A DNA stretch of 64,000 nucleotides from Rhodocyclaceae bacterium UBA2271 (GTDB lineage Bacteria; Pseudomonadota; Gammaproteobacteria; Burkholderiales; Rhodocyclaceae). The position numbers and the translations under genes were made by a program. The stretch lies in assembly GCA_002347405.1 (NCBI GenBank), contig DDXB01000051.1, positions 1 to 64,000 of the forward strand, in the 5' to 3' direction. How positions within the stretch are numbered: the first letter of the stretch is position 1; each line of letters starts with the position of its first letter. The notes below the pieces were generated by a model. It had not been told where the DNA came from. It did not search any database and saw only the letters and a list, made by a program, of their open reading frames with translations. Of the stretch, positions 62,801 through 64,000 are shown in pieces.

Positions 62801-63577
62801 TTACTCTAGCGGAACCCCGCGCGGCTTGCGACCGGCGCGCACGGCCAGCGCGTCATACAGGGACCGCGGCAACAGCCGCAGCAGCCGTGCCACGATACCC
62901 ATCTGCCAGGGCATCACGGCGAAGCGGTCGCCACGATCGATGGCGGCGACCATGCTGTTCGCGGCCTGTTCGACCGGCATCAGGAAGGGCATGGGATAGG
63001 GATTCTGCTCGGTCATCGGCGTGGCGATGTAGCCGGGCGCCAGCGTCACGACCTTGACGCCGCTGCCGCGCAATTCGACGCGCAGGCTTTCCAGATAGGT
63101 GATGGCCGCCGCCTTCGATGCCGAATAGGCGCCGGCGCCCGGCAAGCCGCGAATGCCGGCCACCGAAGCGATGCCGACCAGCCGGCCACGACCAGCAACG
63201 CGCATGGCGACGACAAAGGGCTGGAAGGTATGCACCATGCCCATGACGTTGGTGTCGAAGACGCGGCGGAAGGCCGGCAGGTCGGCGGCCTCCTCGGTCA
63301 GCGTGCCGACCGAGACGCCGGCATTGGCGATGACGATGTCGGGAACCCCGGCGCGGGCAATGAAATCCGCTCCCGCCGCCGCCAGCGCGGCCGCATCGGT
63401 GACATCGAGCGGATAGCAGTGGCAGGGGGTGCCGAGTTCGGCCGCCAAAGCCTGCAGGGAAGATGCGCGCCGCGCCGCCAGGCCGAGGACGGCGCCGCGG
63501 GCGGCGTAGCGCCGCGCCAGCGCCGCGCCGATGCCCGACGAAGCGCCGGTGATAAAGACGCGCAGTGCTTGTTTCAG
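62801..63577 (-). CDS. Short-chain dehydrogenase/reductase with apparent non-ATG start
   Basis: 258 residues if translation begins at CTG 63577 (or ATT 63580). The Rossmann motif VFITGASSGIG lies just after this point and the catalytic YxxxK is in GAYSASKAAAITYL with Ser in IASVAGIRG. The first ATG/GTG/TTG in frame (TTG 63448) would remove the NAD-binding motif, and an in-frame TGA closes the frame upstream. So the start is a rare codon or the sequence has an error. It lies 4 bases from the dsbA stop, likely co-transcribed with it. Confidence 0.8.
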   Translation of the reverse strand: MKQALRVFITGASSGIGAALARRYAARGAVLGLAARRASSLQALAAELGTPCHCYPLDVTDAAALAAAGADFIARAGVPDIVIANAGVSVGTLTEEAADLPAFRRVFDTNVMGMVHTFQPFVVAMRVAGRGRLVGIASVAGIRGLPGAGAYSASKAAAITYLESLRVELRGSGVKVVTLAPGYIATPMTEQNPYPMPFLMPVEQAANSMVAAIDRGDRFAVMPWQMGIVARLLRLLPRSLYDALAVRAGRKPRGVPLE

Positions 63578-63581
63578 AATC

Positions 63582-64000
63582 TTACTTTTTGATTTCGGCG
63601 CGGTTCTTGGCGATCAGGCCGTCGACGATCTGCAATTTCTCGCCGAAGGATTTGATGTTGATCGGCTTGTATTTGCCGCCGACGATGATCACCGGCACGC
63701 CGTCGACGCCGTAGCCGCGGGTCATTTCTGCGGCACGCCTGACATTGGTTTCGACCGTGAACGATTTGTAGGTATCGGCAAATTTCTGGCGGTCGACACC
63801 CTGCTTGGCCACCCAGTCGAACAGGATTGGCTCCTTGTTCAGGTTGACCCGCTCCTTGAGCACGGCATGGAATACGGCGTCATTCAGTTTCTCGAGCAGG
63901 CCCATCGCTTCAAGGGTGTAAAAGATACGTGCGCCGGGGATCGAATTGTCGTTGAAGATGACCGGCACCTTCTTGAAATTCACGTCGCCGGGCAAGGTTT
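63582..64000 (-). CDS. dsbA: Thiol:disulfide interchange protein DsbA-like, N-terminus outside window
   Basis: About 139 C-terminal residues are visible, ending EIKK. They cover the helical insert (IFYTLEAMGLLEKLNDAVFHAVLKERVNL) and the end of the thioredoxin fold with the cis-proline loop GVDGVPVIIVGGKY. The CxxC motif and signal peptide would lie beyond base 64000. It oxidises cysteines of periplasmic proteins. An internal ATG at 63995 is not the start. Confidence 0.88.
   Translation of the reverse strand, partial: TLPGDVNFKKVPVIFNDNSIPGARIFYTLEAMGLLEKLNDAVFHAVLKERVNLNKEPILFDWVAKQGVDRQKFADTYKSFTVETNVRRAAEMTRGYGVDGVPVIIVGGKYKPINIKSFGEKLQIVDGLIAKNRAEIKK

Overview
The window looks like chromosomal DNA of a GC-rich betaproteobacterium, most likely in the Rhodocyclales. 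This is judged from the gene families and their order; no 16S rRNA gene is present. Almost all of it is one exosortase A (XrtA/EpsH) PEP-CTERM and exopolysaccharide locus, the kind of cluster associated with floc or biofilm matrix in Zoogloea/Dechloromonas-like bacteria. No PEP-CTERM substrate protein, priming sugar-phosphate transferase, tRNA, rRNA, CRISPR array or transposase was found in the window.

Layout. 1-831: 3' part of a nucleotidyltransferase-like gene. 821-2520 (minus): a periplasmic serine protease and a lytic transglycosylase. 2537-11962 (minus): the regulatory block, comprising the PrsT TPR lipoprotein, PrsR (sigma-54 activator), PrsK (histidine kinase), a patatin with a cyclic-nucleotide-binding domain, and a membrane protein with a degenerate cyclase domain. 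11963-12478: the main divergent control region, with a possible -24/-12 promoter. 12479-25614 (plus): export and core XrtA genes (Wza-like lipoprotein, chain-length protein, tyrosine kinase, outer-membrane barrel protein, ATPase, deacetylase, FemAB protein, glycosyltransferase, exosortase A, UDP-sugar dehydrogenase and epimerase). 25617-38446 (plus): glycosyltransferases, an asparagine-synthase-type amidotransferase, UDP-GlcNAc 2-epimerase, a polymerase/ligase, a second deacetylase and a methyltransferase. This stretch is interrupted by three toxin-antitoxin modules: Phd/VapC, HipBA and a broken MNT/HEPN pair. 38478-40695 (minus): a flippase and a TPR protein. 40884-46342 (plus): a beta-propeller protein, an APS kinase fused to a degenerate ATP sulfurylase, a Tat-exported propeller protein and an ATP-grasp enzyme. 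46371-54659 (minus): a likely operon of ACP, two hydrolases, an asparagine synthase lacking its glutaminase Cys, a DegT-type PLP enzyme, an ATP-grasp enzyme and a double-GNAT protein. 54789-60594: acyl-CoA ligase, a second polymerase, a PLP decarboxylase and a small membrane protein. 60602-64000: a beta-helix protein, a YdcF/ElyC protein, a short-chain dehydrogenase and a partial DsbA.

How the parts fit together (inference from families). PrsK/PrsR would sense a signal and activate sigma-54 promoters. The sugar enzymes make UDP-HexNAc and its uronic and epimer forms. Glycosyltransferases build a lipid-linked repeat, which the flippase and Wzy-like proteins move and polymerise, and the Wza/Wzz/kinase/barrel set exports it. 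XrtA processes PEP-CTERM proteins at the membrane. The ACP, acyl ligase, decarboxylase, amidotransferases, ATP-grasp enzymes and GNAT proteins probably decorate the polymer with acyl, amide or amino-acid-like groups.

The most unusual signal is a short GC-rich dispersed repeat with core CCCGCCAGCGCCGACTTT. It occurs between genes and also in frame inside several proteins, including tandem arrays in XrtA and in one glycosyltransferase. One partial copy sits exactly where the HEPN toxin gene is broken.
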